Part shown: one piece after another, positions 27,397 through 36,005 of the stretch
How the letters are laid out: the number at the start of each line of letters is the position of its first letter
Position numbering within the stretch: the first letter of the stretch is position 1
Origin: an uncultured Eubacteriales bacterium
Lineage (GTDB): Bacteria; Bacillota; Clostridia; Oscillospirales; Oscillospiraceae
DNA length: 64,000 nucleotides
Assembly (NCBI GenBank): GCA_900079765.1
Contig: LT599017.1
Coordinates: forward strand, 744,001 to 808,000
Direction: 5' to 3'
Translations under genes and position numbers: made by a program
The notes under the pieces: generated by a model
What the model was told of the DNA's origin: nothing
What the model saw: only the letters and a program-made list of their open reading frames with translations
Database searches by the model: none

Positions 27397-27709
27397 CGGA
27401 TGTACTCTCTACCCAGGGGAGAGGAAGGAAAGGGGCATCTTTTGGGTTACCGCATTTTACTTGCACTTTCCGCTCAGTCTGGTAAAATAGAAAAGACTGG
27501 GGTACGCGGTGTTTTTCTGTCCTGGCCTCTTACCCACAGTTTGACATGCGGGACAGCCCACCTGAGAGTACCATTCTCTACCCGTCATGGCTTGATTCAG
27601 AATATCGGGGAAATACGATTTATTTCTCATTTGATGAAAAGCACATTCTAATAGAAATTTACTTTCAATTTGATAGCTCAAACTAAGCGAAGGAAAAGGA
27701 GGCCCTTTT
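27397..27709. other. Intergenic region before the HIT gene
   Basis: About 310 bases, clearly AT-richer than the flanks, without a credible gene. An open 83-codon frame (27400-27651) has no ribosome site or recognisable protein features. A promoter-like pair TTGCAC-16-TAAAAT lies at 27461-27488, which would give a leader of some 215 bases for the HIT gene. I found no known riboswitch in it. Confidence 0.6.
27461..27488 (+). promoter_or_regulatory. Possible promoter of the HIT gene operon
   Basis: TTGCAC (27461-27466), 16 bases, TAAAAT (27483-27488). It is far (about 220 bases) from the start codon, so an unseen closer promoter is possible. Confidence 0.45.
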
Positions 27710-28048
27710 ATGTCCGACTGTCTGTTCTGCAAGATCGCCGCGGGGGAGATACCGTCCAAGAAGGTGTATGAGGATGAGACCGTCTTCGCCTTTTACGACA
27801 TCGATCCCCAGGCGCCCACCCACTTCCTGGTGATTCCCAAGGAGCACATCCCCTCCTGCGGAGCCGTCACACCCGAGAACTCCTCTGTTGTGGCCCATAT
27901 CTTCGAGGTCATCACCCAGGTAACGGGGGAACAGGGGCTCACCGACTTCCGTGTGGTCTCCAACTGCGGGGCCCAGGCTGGGCAGAGTGTCGCCCACCTC
28001 CACTTCCATGTGCTGGGTGGGCGGGACATGACCTGGCCGCCGGGCTAA
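27710..28048 (+). CDS. HIT (histidine triad) family protein, HinT-like
   Basis: AAAGGAGG precedes ATG 27710. The 112-residue protein has the N-terminal zinc-type pair CLFCKI, the FYDIDPQAPTHFLVIPKEHI segment and the histidine triad HLHFHVLGG. HinT hydrolyses purine nucleoside phosphoramidates such as adenosine monophosphoramidate. The membrane protein gene follows 4 bases later. Confidence 0.95.
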   Translation: MSDCLFCKIAAGEIPSKKVYEDETVFAFYDIDPQAPTHFLVIPKEHIPSCGAVTPENSSVVAHIFEVITQVTGEQGLTDFRVVSNCGAQAGQSVAHLHFHVLGGRDMTWPPG

Positions 28049-28052
28049 AGCC

Positions 28053-30089
28053 ATGGAGCGTACACGCTTTTTTCCCAGGGCCGCCGGGCTCGCGGCCCTG
28101 CCGGGGCTGTTCGGGCTGTGTCTCACGCGTATGTGGGCCGTTCTTGGCGGGCATCTGCCGGGCAAGGTACTGGCCCCTGCGGCCCTGGTGCTTGCGGCGG
28201 CCTGCATCTTTGTGTTTCTGCGCTTTGATTTGACGGGTCGATACTTCCTCCCCTTTGGGGACTGGTGGAAGAATCTGCTGGTCTTTTTTCCGGCCTTTCT
28301 CCTGGGCGGCGTGCTGGACACCAGCTACGCCATGTTTAACGGGGACGGGCTGCTTGTAGCGGCGCTGCCATTCCGCCTCCTCTGCCATATGGGCAGCGGA
28401 ATTTTCTTCGGCATGGTCGTCCTGGCGCTGGTGAGAGCGGTGCGGAGCTGGGGTCGGCCAGAGAAGGTGGATGGTCGGGTCATTCTGGCCCTGGCCCTCT
28501 TTCTCAACATCCTGGCTGCGGTCTATGTAGCAGGGAGCGCCACGGTCTACATCTGGGACACGGCGGGCTACTGGCTCAACGCCAGAACGCTTGCCCAAGC
28601 GCCCCTCGGCCTTGCTCAGGTGCGTGAGGTGCTGGTGAGCGTCATCACCCTGGACTATAACTATCTGCTGGCCTGGCCCATCTCGCTCGTTATGCGCCTG
28701 ATGGGGACGGGACGGTACATCTTCGTACTTGCCACCGTGAATCTCTATCTTCTGCCCGGCGTGTGGGGCCTGTGCGTTCTGGGCCGCAGGGTGGGGCGCG
28801 GCGGCGGGGCTATGCTGGTACTGGGCCTGCCTATGCTGGCATATACCGCGCTGGTGGGCTTTGTGGACGTGGCGGCGGCCTCCGCGGCGGTCTGGGCCTA
28901 TGTGGTCTATACCGATGAAAAACGTCCTGCCGAGGCCCGCGGCGTGCTCACCGGCGCCCTGCTGGTGATCACCTTCCTCCTGCGGCGCTATTTCTTCTTC
29001 TTTGCTGTCAGCTTTGGCGCGGCAGCCCTGCTCAAAAAGCTCCTGACTGACCGGGGGCGCTGGGCCGACTGGGTGGGCATGCTCTTCTCCGCCGGGGCGT
29101 GCGGCATCTTCTTCGCCCAGAGCTTTCTGGTGGACAAAATTCTCCGCTCCAACTATGGGGATACCTATTCTGCCTATGCCCTGGGTCTCAGGAGCGATGT
29201 GCTGCTCTTCTGCCGGTATTTTGGCTGGGTGCTGCTCTTCTTCACGCTGGTGCTGGGGGTGGCCATGTTCCTTCATAAGGGCATCGCCCGGGGGGACGCC
29301 GTCCTAGCCCTGGGGCAGCTGGTGATCTGCTTTTTCCTGTTCACCCGCGTGCAGGCCCATGGGCAGCAGCATTTGCTTCTCTATCTGCCCGGCCTGGCGG
29401 CCCTCCTCTCTGCAGGGCTGTCCGAGCTGCCTGACTGGGGCTGGCGCACCCCTGTCACCTGGACCTTGACGGCGGTGCTGACGGCAAGCCCTTTCCTGCC
29501 CAGAACGCAGCCTGCCTCCATCTCGGAGATCAAGATCCCCAACGCCCTGCCCGCCTTCTCCTACCGCGGCCCCCAGCGGACCGATCTGATGGAGCTGGCG
29601 GCTCTGCGCAGCTATATGGACGGCCTCTCGGAGGAGGGGGAGAAGACAGCGGCGGTGGTGGCCTCCTCCCTCGTCTTTAACAACAACACCTATGAAAATC
29701 TGCTCATCTCCCTGGGCATCCCGGAGGGAGACGCGCCTAAAACCAAGCTCCTTTACATGGCGGATGTGGACAAGCGGGACGGTTTTGCCTGGAACGTACT
29801 CAGCGCAGACTATCTCATCGTCACCGACCCTGTGCAGACCCACCTGGGGGAGGAGAACCAGGAGATTGTCGCCCTTTTGGCCCACGATCTGCTGGACGGC
29901 ACGGGGCCGGGGGCCGCGTTCCGGCCTTTGAAGGTGCGGTTCAGCCTGGAAGGCGGGATCAAGGTTTACGTCTACGAACGTACTAGGGACGTGACGGCGG
30001 AGGAGTACCGTTCGGTATCCGAGCGGCTGATTGAGAAATACCCGGACTACGCCTGGCTCTACCGGGTGCCGGAGGAGCTTCTCAAATAA
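28053..30089 (+). CDS. Large polytopic membrane protein, possibly GT-C type glycosyltransferase
   Basis: This 678-residue protein has about 12 membrane segments in residues 10-480 and a soluble extracytoplasmic C-terminal domain (about residues 490-678). An acidic motif after a membrane segment, VYIWDTAGYW, and the overall plan resemble GT-C (GT39-like) lipid-linked-sugar transferases, but no diagnostic signature is seen, so this is a weak suggestion. It may share an operon with the HIT gene upstream and comEC downstream (27 bases). Confidence 0.7.
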   Translation: MERTRFFPRAAGLAALPGLFGLCLTRMWAVLGGHLPGKVLAPAALVLAAACIFVFLRFDLTGRYFLPFGDWWKNLLVFFPAFLLGGVLDTSYAMFNGDGLLVAALPFRLLCHMGSGIFFGMVVLALVRAVRSWGRPEKVDGRVILALALFLNILAAVYVAGSATVYIWDTAGYWLNARTLAQAPLGLAQVREVLVSVITLDYNYLLAWPISLVMRLMGTGRYIFVLATVNLYLLPGVWGLCVLGRRVGRGGGAMLVLGLPMLAYTALVGFVDVAAASAAVWAYVVYTDEKRPAEARGVLTGALLVITFLLRRYFFFFAVSFGAAALLKKLLTDRGRWADWVGMLFSAGACGIFFAQSFLVDKILRSNYGDTYSAYALGLRSDVLLFCRYFGWVLLFFTLVLGVAMFLHKGIARGDAVLALGQLVICFFLFTRVQAHGQQHLLLYLPGLAALLSAGLSELPDWGWRTPVTWTLTAVLTASPFLPRTQPASISEIKIPNALPAFSYRGPQRTDLMELAALRSYMDGLSEEGEKTAAVVASSLVFNNNTYENLLISLGIPEGDAPKTKLLYMADVDKRDGFAWNVLSADYLIVTDPVQTHLGEENQEIVALLAHDLLDGTGPGAAFRPLKVRFSLEGGIKVYVYERTRDVTAEEYRSVSERLIEKYPDYAWLYRVPEELLK

Positions 30090-30116
30090 TCAAGCGGACA
30101 GGGGGGAGGACGAAGC

Positions 30117-32375
30117 GTGCGGATACTTGCGGGCTTTGCCATTCCTTTTTCCGCGGCGGTCTTCGCGGCCGTGTACCTGGCTCCCGCGTGGGCCTTGCCC
30201 TGGTTAGCTGCCGGGTGCGCGGTACCGGCCCTCCTGGGCCTACTTTTGAAGGGGGAGCGGCGGACGCGAGCCCTCCTCGCCGCACTGGGGCTGGCCGTCG
30301 GGTTTCTCTGGACCTGGGGCTATGACAGCGCCTTTCTAGCTCCCGCCCTGGCGCTGGATCGGGCGGAGGGGACCTATACCTTTACCCTCACGGACTGGCC
30401 CAGGGACACCGCCTACGGCGTCTCCTTCCCGGCCCGGCTCGTGCTGGACGGAGCGAGCGACCCGAAGGTCATCCTCTACGCTGAAGAATATCTGGACCTG
30501 AAACCCGGTGATACCGTTACCTGCACAGCTTCTCTCCGCCGTGCCAACCTGCGCCACGGGGAGGAGAGCGAGTATTATCTCTCCAAGGGGGTCTCCCTCC
30601 TGGCCTACGCCAAAGGGGAGCCGGAGCTTGCCTCACCGCACGCCGTCCCGGCCCGGTACTGGCCCCTCCTGGTGGCACGGGCTGTGAAGGAACGGGTGGC
30701 TACCCTATTTCCCGCCGACACGGCGGGCTTTATGAACGCCCTCCTCACCGGGGACACGGCGGACCTGGCCGGCGGGGTCTACTCCGCCTTCCAACGGACG
30801 GGCCTTGCCCACGTGGTGGCGGTCTCCGGCCAACATGTCTCCTTCCTGGCGGGGGTGCTGGCCGTCCTGTTGGGCAAGCGGCAGAAACTGTCTGCCGCCG
30901 TCACCATCGCCGTCCTTCTCTTCTTCGCCGCGGCCACGGGCGGGTCCCCCTCGGTTCTCCGGGCGGTCTACCTCCAGTCCGCACTCCTCCTCGCGCCACT
31001 GCTGGGCCGTGAGGCGGACAAGGCAACCAGCCTCTCGGCGGTACTTATGCTCCTGCTGATGTGGAATCCACACGCCGCCGCCAGCGGGAATCTCCAACTC
31101 TCCTTTGCGGCTGTTGCGGGTATCTACCTGGTGACCGGGCCCCTGTACGAGTGCTGGAGCAAGGGCCTGGGGAAGAAAGCCTGGCACAAGCTCCTGCGCT
31201 TTCTCTATGGCAACCTCGCCGCCAGCTTCGGTGCGCTGGTCTTCACGACGCCCCTGCTGGCTTGGTATTTCGGCACCATCTCGTTGGTGGCCCCTATCGC
31301 CAACCTCCTGGCTCTCTGGGCGGTAACCTATGCGTTCCTGGGCGGCCTTGCCGCCGCCGCGATCGGATTTTTGCTTCCCGCTGTCGGGCAGGCGGTAGCG
31401 TGGGTGGTGGCGTGGCTGGTGCGCTATGTCCAGTGGGTGGCCTCAGACCTTGCGAAACTTCCCTTCGCCTCCGTCCCGGCCCAGGGCTACCTCTGGCTCT
31501 GGCTGGGCTTTGTGTACGTCATGGCCGTCCTGTGGGTGCTGTGGCGGGGGGAGCGTAAGCGGCCTATTGTCCCGGTCTGCGCCTGCGCCGTGACCCTCTG
31601 TGCCGCTATTTTCCTCAATGTTCTAACCCTCCGGGGCGGGGATCTGCGCGTCTCGGTGCTGGACGTAGGCCAGGGGGCGGGCGTCCTCCTCTACTCCGAT
31701 GGGAGGACCGCCCTGGTGGACTGCGGCGGCACGAGCCCCTCGGGGAGCGGGGATACGGCGGCAAACGCCGTCCAGGCCACGGGGAGCAGCCGCCTGGACT
31801 ACCTCGTCCTTACCCACTTCCACACCGACCATGCAAACGGCGTGGAACGCCTTATGGAGCGGCTGGAGGTGAAGACCCTTGTCGTCCCCGACGCACAGCC
31901 TGACGACCCCCTCCGGGCGGAGATCCTGGCCCTGGCCGAGAAGGAGGGGGCCGAGGTGCGCTTTGTCCTGGATGACGAACAGCTCGCTTTGGGGGAGACT
32001 ACCCTTACGCTCTACGCGCCTCTGGGGGACGGGGGCGCCAACGAGGAGGGCCTGTCCGTCCTCGCCACCTGCGGGGACTTTGACGCCCTGATGACTGGAG
32101 ATATGAACGCCGCGGTGGAAAAGCGCCTGGTGAAGTACGGGAATCTGCCCGACATCGAGCTCCTGGTGGTGGGGCACCACGGCTCTGCCTACTCAAGCTC
32201 CGAGGAGCTGCTATTGGCGACAAAGCCGGAGTACGCCGTCATCTCAGTGGGCTATAATAATTACGGAAACCCCGCGCCCGGGGCGCTGGAGCGCCTTGCC
32301 GCCGCGGGCTGCGAAATCTACCGCACCGACCTAATGGGTACGGTGTCCATTACAGCGAACAGGGAGGCCCCCTAA
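30117..32375 (+). CDS. comEC: ComEC/Rec2 DNA-uptake channel protein
   Basis: Starts with GTG 30117 after GGGGGAGG; 752 residues. It has the N-terminal membrane/OB region (DUF4131, TVTCTASLRRANL), the Competence domain with GLAHVVAVSGQHVSFLAG and GGSPSVLRA, and a C-terminal metallo-beta-lactamase domain with LDVGQGAGVLLY, THFHTDHANG and VVGHHGS. ComEC carries incoming single-stranded DNA across the membrane, and the MBL domain is a presumed nuclease for the second strand. The stop overlaps the holA start (TAATG). comEC-holA adjacency is common in Firmicutes. Confidence 0.95.
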   Translation: MRILAGFAIPFSAAVFAAVYLAPAWALPWLAAGCAVPALLGLLLKGERRTRALLAALGLAVGFLWTWGYDSAFLAPALALDRAEGTYTFTLTDWPRDTAYGVSFPARLVLDGASDPKVILYAEEYLDLKPGDTVTCTASLRRANLRHGEESEYYLSKGVSLLAYAKGEPELASPHAVPARYWPLLVARAVKERVATLFPADTAGFMNALLTGDTADLAGGVYSAFQRTGLAHVVAVSGQHVSFLAGVLAVLLGKRQKLSAAVTIAVLLFFAAATGGSPSVLRAVYLQSALLLAPLLGREADKATSLSAVLMLLLMWNPHAAASGNLQLSFAAVAGIYLVTGPLYECWSKGLGKKAWHKLLRFLYGNLAASFGALVFTTPLLAWYFGTISLVAPIANLLALWAVTYAFLGGLAAAAIGFLLPAVGQAVAWVVAWLVRYVQWVASDLAKLPFASVPAQGYLWLWLGFVYVMAVLWVLWRGERKRPIVPVCACAVTLCAAIFLNVLTLRGGDLRVSVLDVGQGAGVLLYSDGRTALVDCGGTSPSGSGDTAANAVQATGSSRLDYLVLTHFHTDHANGVERLMERLEVKTLVVPDAQPDDPLRAEILALAEKEGAEVRFVLDDEQLALGETTLTLYAPLGDGGANEEGLSVLATCGDFDALMTGDMNAAVEKRLVKYGNLPDIELLVVGHHGSAYSSSEELLLATKPEYAVISVGYNNYGNPAPGALERLAAAGCEIYRTDLMGTVSITANREAP

Positions 32376-33412
32376 TGGCATACGGCGCAAAGGCTGACAG
32401 TACCGCCTATAAAAAACTGAAAAAGGACATCGCCGAGGGGACCATCGGCAACCTTTACGTCTTCCACGGCGAGGAGGCCTACCTACGGGACTATTACCTG
32501 GGAAAGATGAAAGAAAAGCTTCTCCCCGCCGGGCTGGAGGACTTCAACTACCATGTTTTGCAGGACAAGGATTTTGACCTGAAGACCCTCGCCATGCTCA
32601 TCGACGGCTTTCCCATGATGAGTGAGCGGACGCTGGTGGTGGTGGTAGACCACGACCTCTATAAAGGGGACAAGGAGGGCTTGGCCGCCCTCCTGGGGGA
32701 CCTTCCGGAGTACCTCTGCCTCGTCTTCGTGTACGACCTCATCGAGTATAAATCCGACGCCCGTACCAAGCTGGCCGCCGCCATCAAGGCGAAGGGAAAC
32801 GTGGTACAGTTTGCCCGGCAGGAGCAGGGGGACCTGGTAGACTGGATTCGCCGCCGCTTTAAGGCCGACGGGCACGACATCGACTCCGAGGAGGCCCGCT
32901 ACCTCATCTTCCAGTGCGGCGACCTAATGACCAGCCTTATCTCCGAGATTGGGAAGATCAGCGCTTACGCCAAAAACCACAGGGTCACCCGGGCCGACAT
33001 CGACGCGGTGGCGACGCCCCAGCTGGACGCGGTGGTCTTCCAGATGACCGACGCCATCGCCGCCGGAAACTTCGAGAAGGCGGCTGCGGTGCTGGGGGAT
33101 TTGCTGCATATGCAGGAGCCGCCCATCAAGCTCCTGGCCGTCCTGGGCCGGCAGCTCAGGCAGCTCTACTCGGCCCGCCTGGCGCTGGAGGCGGGGAAGG
33201 GCAGTTCCTACCTCATGGAGCTGTGGGGCCTGCGCTCAGCCTACCCCGCCGACAAGCTCATGCAGGCGGCCCGGCGTTTTTCCCTCCCCTGGTGCCGCCG
33301 GGCGGTGGTCCGCTGCGGGGAGCTCGATTTGGAGATGAAGTCCACGGGGGCCAACGGGGAAGAGCTTTTGATTGGTTTTTTGCTGGAGCTCGCCAGGAAA
33401 AAAAGCGCGTAA
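32375..33412 (+). CDS. holA: DNA polymerase III subunit delta
   Basis: The 345-residue protein has NLYVFHGEEAYLRDYYL at the start of the AAA+-like fold, MMSERTLVVVVD, and a C-terminal domain with MQEPPIKLLAVLGRQLRQLYSARLA typical of HolA. Delta opens the sliding clamp within the clamp loader. It is translationally coupled to comEC. Confidence 0.93.
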   Translation: MAYGAKADSTAYKKLKKDIAEGTIGNLYVFHGEEAYLRDYYLGKMKEKLLPAGLEDFNYHVLQDKDFDLKTLAMLIDGFPMMSERTLVVVVDHDLYKGDKEGLAALLGDLPEYLCLVFVYDLIEYKSDARTKLAAAIKAKGNVVQFARQEQGDLVDWIRRRFKADGHDIDSEEARYLIFQCGDLMTSLISEIGKISAYAKNHRVTRADIDAVATPQLDAVVFQMTDAIAAGNFEKAAAVLGDLLHMQEPPIKLLAVLGRQLRQLYSARLALEAGKGSSYLMELWGLRSAYPADKLMQAARRFSLPWCRRAVVRCGELDLEMKSTGANGEELLIGFLLELARKKSA

Positions 33413-33436
33413 TAGTGTCTAGGGGGGGGGGCGGAG

Positions 33437-33871
33437 ATGGCAAAGCGTGTGATTTTGGGTCTGGGTGCCTCTACTTTGCTGTTTGTCTTCGTGGTGGCCA
33501 ATTTTACGGATAGACCCTCGCCGTATGACAAGGTCTACCTCCCGCCTGAGGCGGTCGTCACCACCGACGGGAATACCCTCACCGTGGAGAATAATGCAGA
33601 GGACGGGGTCGTGGTTCTGGGTTTCTACGCATATCTGGAGCGGGAGGTTCGCGGGAAATGGTACTGCGTTAAGGAGAAAGAGGCGTCCTTGGGGATGCAG
33701 GCGGGCGGCGGAGTGGTCAGTTGGGACGGAGCAGGCAGAACGTTTGAGCTAAACTTCCTGCCGCTTGAGCCCGGTACTTATCGGGTCGTTATCCCTGACA
33801 GTGTTTGGTCCGTTGCGGGTATGTTGAACCCCATGGGGTATACCATAGGGGTAGAGTTTATGGTAAAGTAG
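33437..33871 (+). CDS. Exported protein with Ig-like beta domain
   Basis: GGGGGGGGCGGAG precedes ATG 33437. The 144-residue protein has one N-terminal hydrophobic segment (residues 4-21) without a clear cleavage site, so it is anchored or secreted. The rest is a single beta-sandwich-like domain with NTLTVENNAEDGVVVLGFY, KWYCVKE and LEPGTYRVVIP, a pattern seen in bacterial Ig-like (Big_14-type) domains. No function is known. It ends shortly before an imperfect hairpin around 33873-33892 that lacks a T-run. Confidence 0.72.
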   Translation: MAKRVILGLGASTLLFVFVVANFTDRPSPYDKVYLPPEAVVTTDGNTLTVENNAEDGVVVLGFYAYLEREVRGKWYCVKEKEASLGMQAGGGVVSWDGAGRTFELNFLPLEPGTYRVVIPDSVWSVAGMLNPMGYTIGVEFMVK

Positions 33872-34001
33872 GGCCGCCATATATGACGGCCGCGGTTTGA
33901 GGGAATTTACCCTCGGGGGCGGTCGCCAGCCACGTAGGCGCGCTCCCTCGTGAGAAGAAAAAGCGAAGTTATGCCCCAATTTCATCCAAGGAGGCCGCCC
34001 C

Positions 34002-34607
34002 ATGCTGAAAATCAAAGAGGCCATTGTGGTGGAGGGGCGGTACGACAAGAACACCCTCTCCCAGCTGGTGGACACGGTAATTCTGGAGACCTCCGGGTTC
34101 GGCGTCTTCAAGGATGGGGAGCGGCTGGCTCTCCTGCGCCGCCTGGCGGCGGCAAGGGGGCTTATCGTCCTCACCGACTCCGACGGCGCGGGTTTCGTCA
34201 TCCGAAATTACCTCAAGGGGACTATCCCCTCGGAGCAGGTTAAGCACGCCTATATTCCTGACATCTACGGCAAGGAGCACCGTAAACGCACCCCTGGCAA
34301 GGAGGGGAAATTGGGCGTGGAAGGGATGGGGCCCGAGGTACTGGAGAGCGCCCTCCGCCGGGCTGGGGCCACCATCCTGGACGAGAAGGAGACAGCGGGA
34401 GAGAGGCTGCCCATCACTAAGGCGGATTTGTATGCCGCTGGGCTCTCCGGCACAGCCGACGCAGCCGTACGCCGCTCCGCGCTTCTCAAGGAGCTGAAGC
34501 TCCCTGAGCACATGAGCGCCAATGCGCTTCTTGCGGTCCTCGATGCCCTGTATACCCGGTCAGAGCTGGAAGAGACGGTTTTAAAAATGTTTTCCGAAAA
34601 AAATTAA
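34002..34607 (+). CDS. rnmV: Ribonuclease M5 (Toprim domain)
   Basis: AAGGAGG is 6-7 bases before ATG 34002. The 201-residue protein carries the Toprim signatures VVEGRYDKNTL and LTDSDGAGFVIRNYL and a C-terminal DUF4093 region with ADLYAAGLSG, as in RNase M5, which matures 5S rRNA precursor in Gram-positive bacteria. Neither a TatD gene nor ksgA, its frequent neighbours, is next to it. Confidence 0.92.
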   Translation: MLKIKEAIVVEGRYDKNTLSQLVDTVILETSGFGVFKDGERLALLRRLAAARGLIVLTDSDGAGFVIRNYLKGTIPSEQVKHAYIPDIYGKEHRKRTPGKEGKLGVEGMGPEVLESALRRAGATILDEKETAGERLPITKADLYAAGLSGTADAAVRRSALLKELKLPEHMSANALLAVLDALYTRSELEETVLKMFSEKN

Positions 34608-34615
34608 AAAAACTA

Positions 34616-34644
34616 TTTACATTCCTAGTTCTCTGTGGTATCTT
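34616..34644 (+). promoter_or_regulatory. perR promoter
   Basis: TTTACA (34616-34621), 17 bases, TATCTT (34639-34644), 41 bases before the perR start. Confidence 0.6.
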
Positions 34645-34656
34645 ATATACGCAAAC

Positions 34657-34674
34657 AATAACTGATACTGATAA
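34657..34674 (+). promoter_or_regulatory. Possible PerR/Fur box
   Basis: AATAACTGATACTGATAA, with the direct repeat ACTGAT-ACTGAT, partly resembles the Fur/PerR GATAAT repeat pattern and lies between the -10 box and the ribosome site of perR. Autoregulation is plausible but the match is loose. Confidence 0.35.
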
Positions 34675-34684
34675 GGAGTCGGAC

Positions 34685-35092
34685 ATGGAACGCAGCATCC
34701 GTTATAGCAAAAAGCGCGAGGCGATTTTAGAGGTCATCCGTGAGACAGATCTCCATCCTTCCGCCGACTGGGTGTACCAGAAGCTGAAATCTGCCCATCC
34801 CGACCTCTCACTTGGCACGGTCTACCGGAATCTGGCCTTCTTCAAGGAGCAGGGGACAGTTTGCTGCGTCGGTGTAGTTAACGGTCAGGAGCGGTTTGAC
34901 GCGAATACCACGCCCCACACTCACTTTATCTGTGACCACTGCGGTGCCGTCATCGACCTCCATAAGATTCCGGCGGACCCGGCGCTGGACCGCAAGGTGG
35001 GGGAGCAGTACGGTTTCCAGGTGGAGCATCATAAGCTGGTTTTCCACGGCGTTTGCAGGGAGTGCCTCTCCCAGCACCATGAAGTTAGCTGA
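34685..35092 (+). CDS. perR: Peroxide-responsive repressor PerR (Fur family)
   Basis: AAGGAG precedes ATG 34685. The 135-residue protein has the Fur-family winged helix (RYSKKREAILEVI, SLGTVYRNLAFFKEQG), the regulatory-site sequence ERFDANTTPHTHFICDHCG, and both CxxC zinc motifs (CDHCG, CRECL). The pairing with reverse rubrerythrin 40 bases downstream supports PerR over Fur or Zur. In PerR, iron-bound histidines are oxidised by peroxide and repression is lifted. Confidence 0.9.
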   Translation: MERSIRYSKKREAILEVIRETDLHPSADWVYQKLKSAHPDLSLGTVYRNLAFFKEQGTVCCVGVVNGQERFDANTTPHTHFICDHCGAVIDLHKIPADPALDRKVGEQYGFQVEHHKLVFHGVCRECLSQHHEVS

Positions 35093-35132
35093 GCAAACCC
35101 CATTTATATAAAATTTTAGGAGGAGTTCTATC

Positions 35133-35675
35133 ATGAAAAAGTTCGTCTGTTCTGTCTGCGGTTATGTCTATGAGGGCGAGAAGGCTCCCGACTTCTGTCC
35201 CATTTGTAAGGCTCCCGCCTCCAAATTCATCGAGCAGGGCGGTGAGAAGACCTGGGCCGCCGAGCACGTTGTGGGCGTTGCCCAGGGCGCTCCTGAGGAG
35301 ATCCTCGAGGGCCTGCGCATGAACTTCCAGGGCGAGTGCTCCGAGGTTGGCATGTATCTGGCTATGTCCCGCGTGGCGCACCGTGAGGGCTATCCCGAGA
35401 TCGGCCTCTACTGGGAGAAGGCCGCCTTTGAGGAGGCTGAGCACGCCGCCAAGTTTGCCGAGCTGCTGGGCGAGGTAGTCACCGACTCCACCAAGAAGAA
35501 CCTGGAGCTGCGCGTTGAGGCCGAGAACGGCGCCACCATGGGCAAATTCGAGCTGGCCAAGAGGGCCAAGGAGCTCAACCTGGACGCCATCCACGACACC
35601 GTCCACGAGATGGCCCGCGACGAGGCCCGGCACGGCAAGGCTTTTGAGGGCCTGCTGAACCGTTACTTCGGCTAA
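35133..35675 (+). CDS. Reverse rubrerythrin (rubredoxin domain first)
   Basis: AGGAGGAG precedes ATG 35133. The 180-residue product begins with a rubredoxin-like zinc/iron knuckle (CSVCG at 6-10, CPIC at 22-25) and continues with a ferritin-like di-iron domain ([53 protein letters not shown]). Reverse rubrerythrins reduce hydrogen peroxide and oxygen with NADH-derived electrons in anaerobes. It is probably controlled by the PerR encoded just upstream. A terminator follows. Confidence 0.94.
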   Translation: MKKFVCSVCGYVYEGEKAPDFCPICKAPASKFIEQGGEKTWAAEHVVGVAQGAPEEILEGLRMNFQGECSEVGMYLAMSRVAHREGYPEIGLYWEKAAFEEAEHAAKFAELLGEVVTDSTKKNLELRVEAENGATMGKFELAKRAKELNLDAIHDTVHEMARDEARHGKAFEGLLNRYFG

Positions 35676-35690
35676 TCTGTCAGCGATCAT

Positions 35691-35724
35691 AGAGGGAGGG
35701 GCGAAAGCCCCTCCCTCTTTTTTC
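35691..35724 (+). terminator. Rubrerythrin terminator
   Basis: Perfect 12-bp stem AGAGGGAGGGGC/GCCCCTCCCTCT (35691-35702, 35707-35718) with a GAAA tetraloop, then TTTTTTC. A second copy lies at 35912. Confidence 0.93.
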
Positions 35725-35747
35725 ATGGGCGGGCCTCGTCACCAAGC

Positions 35748-35797
35748 GTTTTGGCTCCATGAGCCAAAACCTTGATGTCGGGCGGATTCATTCCGCC
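35748..35797. repeat. Two adjacent perfect inverted repeats
   Basis: GTTTTGGCTC-CAT-GAGCCAAAAC (35748-35770) is followed 10 bases later by GGCGGA-TTCAT-TCCGCC (35781-35797). They sit between the rubrerythrin gene and its decayed copy and are not part of either. They may be an intergenic repeat unit or an RNA structure. Confidence 0.6.
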
Positions 35798-35827
35798 TGA
35801 GCAGATAAAAATAAAGGGGCCCCACGA

Positions 35828-35939
35828 GACTTTTGCCGCGGGAAGGCCCACCATGGCAAGGACTTTGAGGGTCCGCTGAACCGCTACTTCGGTTAATCTA
35901 TCAGCGATCATAGAGGGAGAGGCGAAAGCCCCTCCCTCT
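35828..35939 (+). pseudogene. Decayed duplicate of the rubrerythrin 3' end with its terminator
   Basis: The segment 35853-35939 closely repeats 35632-35718. It still encodes GKDFEGPLNRYFG-stop in frame, against [13 protein letters not shown]-stop in the intact gene, followed by the same spacer and the same terminator stem with one mismatch (AGAGGGAGAGGC). Weaker similarity reaches left to about 35828. The 5' part of the second copy is gone. This is a relic of a tandem rubrerythrin duplication or of a recombination event. Confidence 0.88.
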
Positions 35940-36005
35940 CTCACTTGCCCGACACCGGGAAATGTGGTAGGATAGACCCTGCGAAAAAGAGAGGGGATGG
36001 ACGAA

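Noticed and set aside
27400-27651. 83-codon frame in the leader before the HIT gene
   Set aside because: No ribosome binding site, no recognisable features, and it spans the putative promoter.
27939-29276. 445-codon minus-strand frame antisense to the HIT/membrane protein genes
   Set aside because: Composition is Gln/His/Arg-rich as expected of antisense to GC-rich coding DNA; no start signals or known domain.
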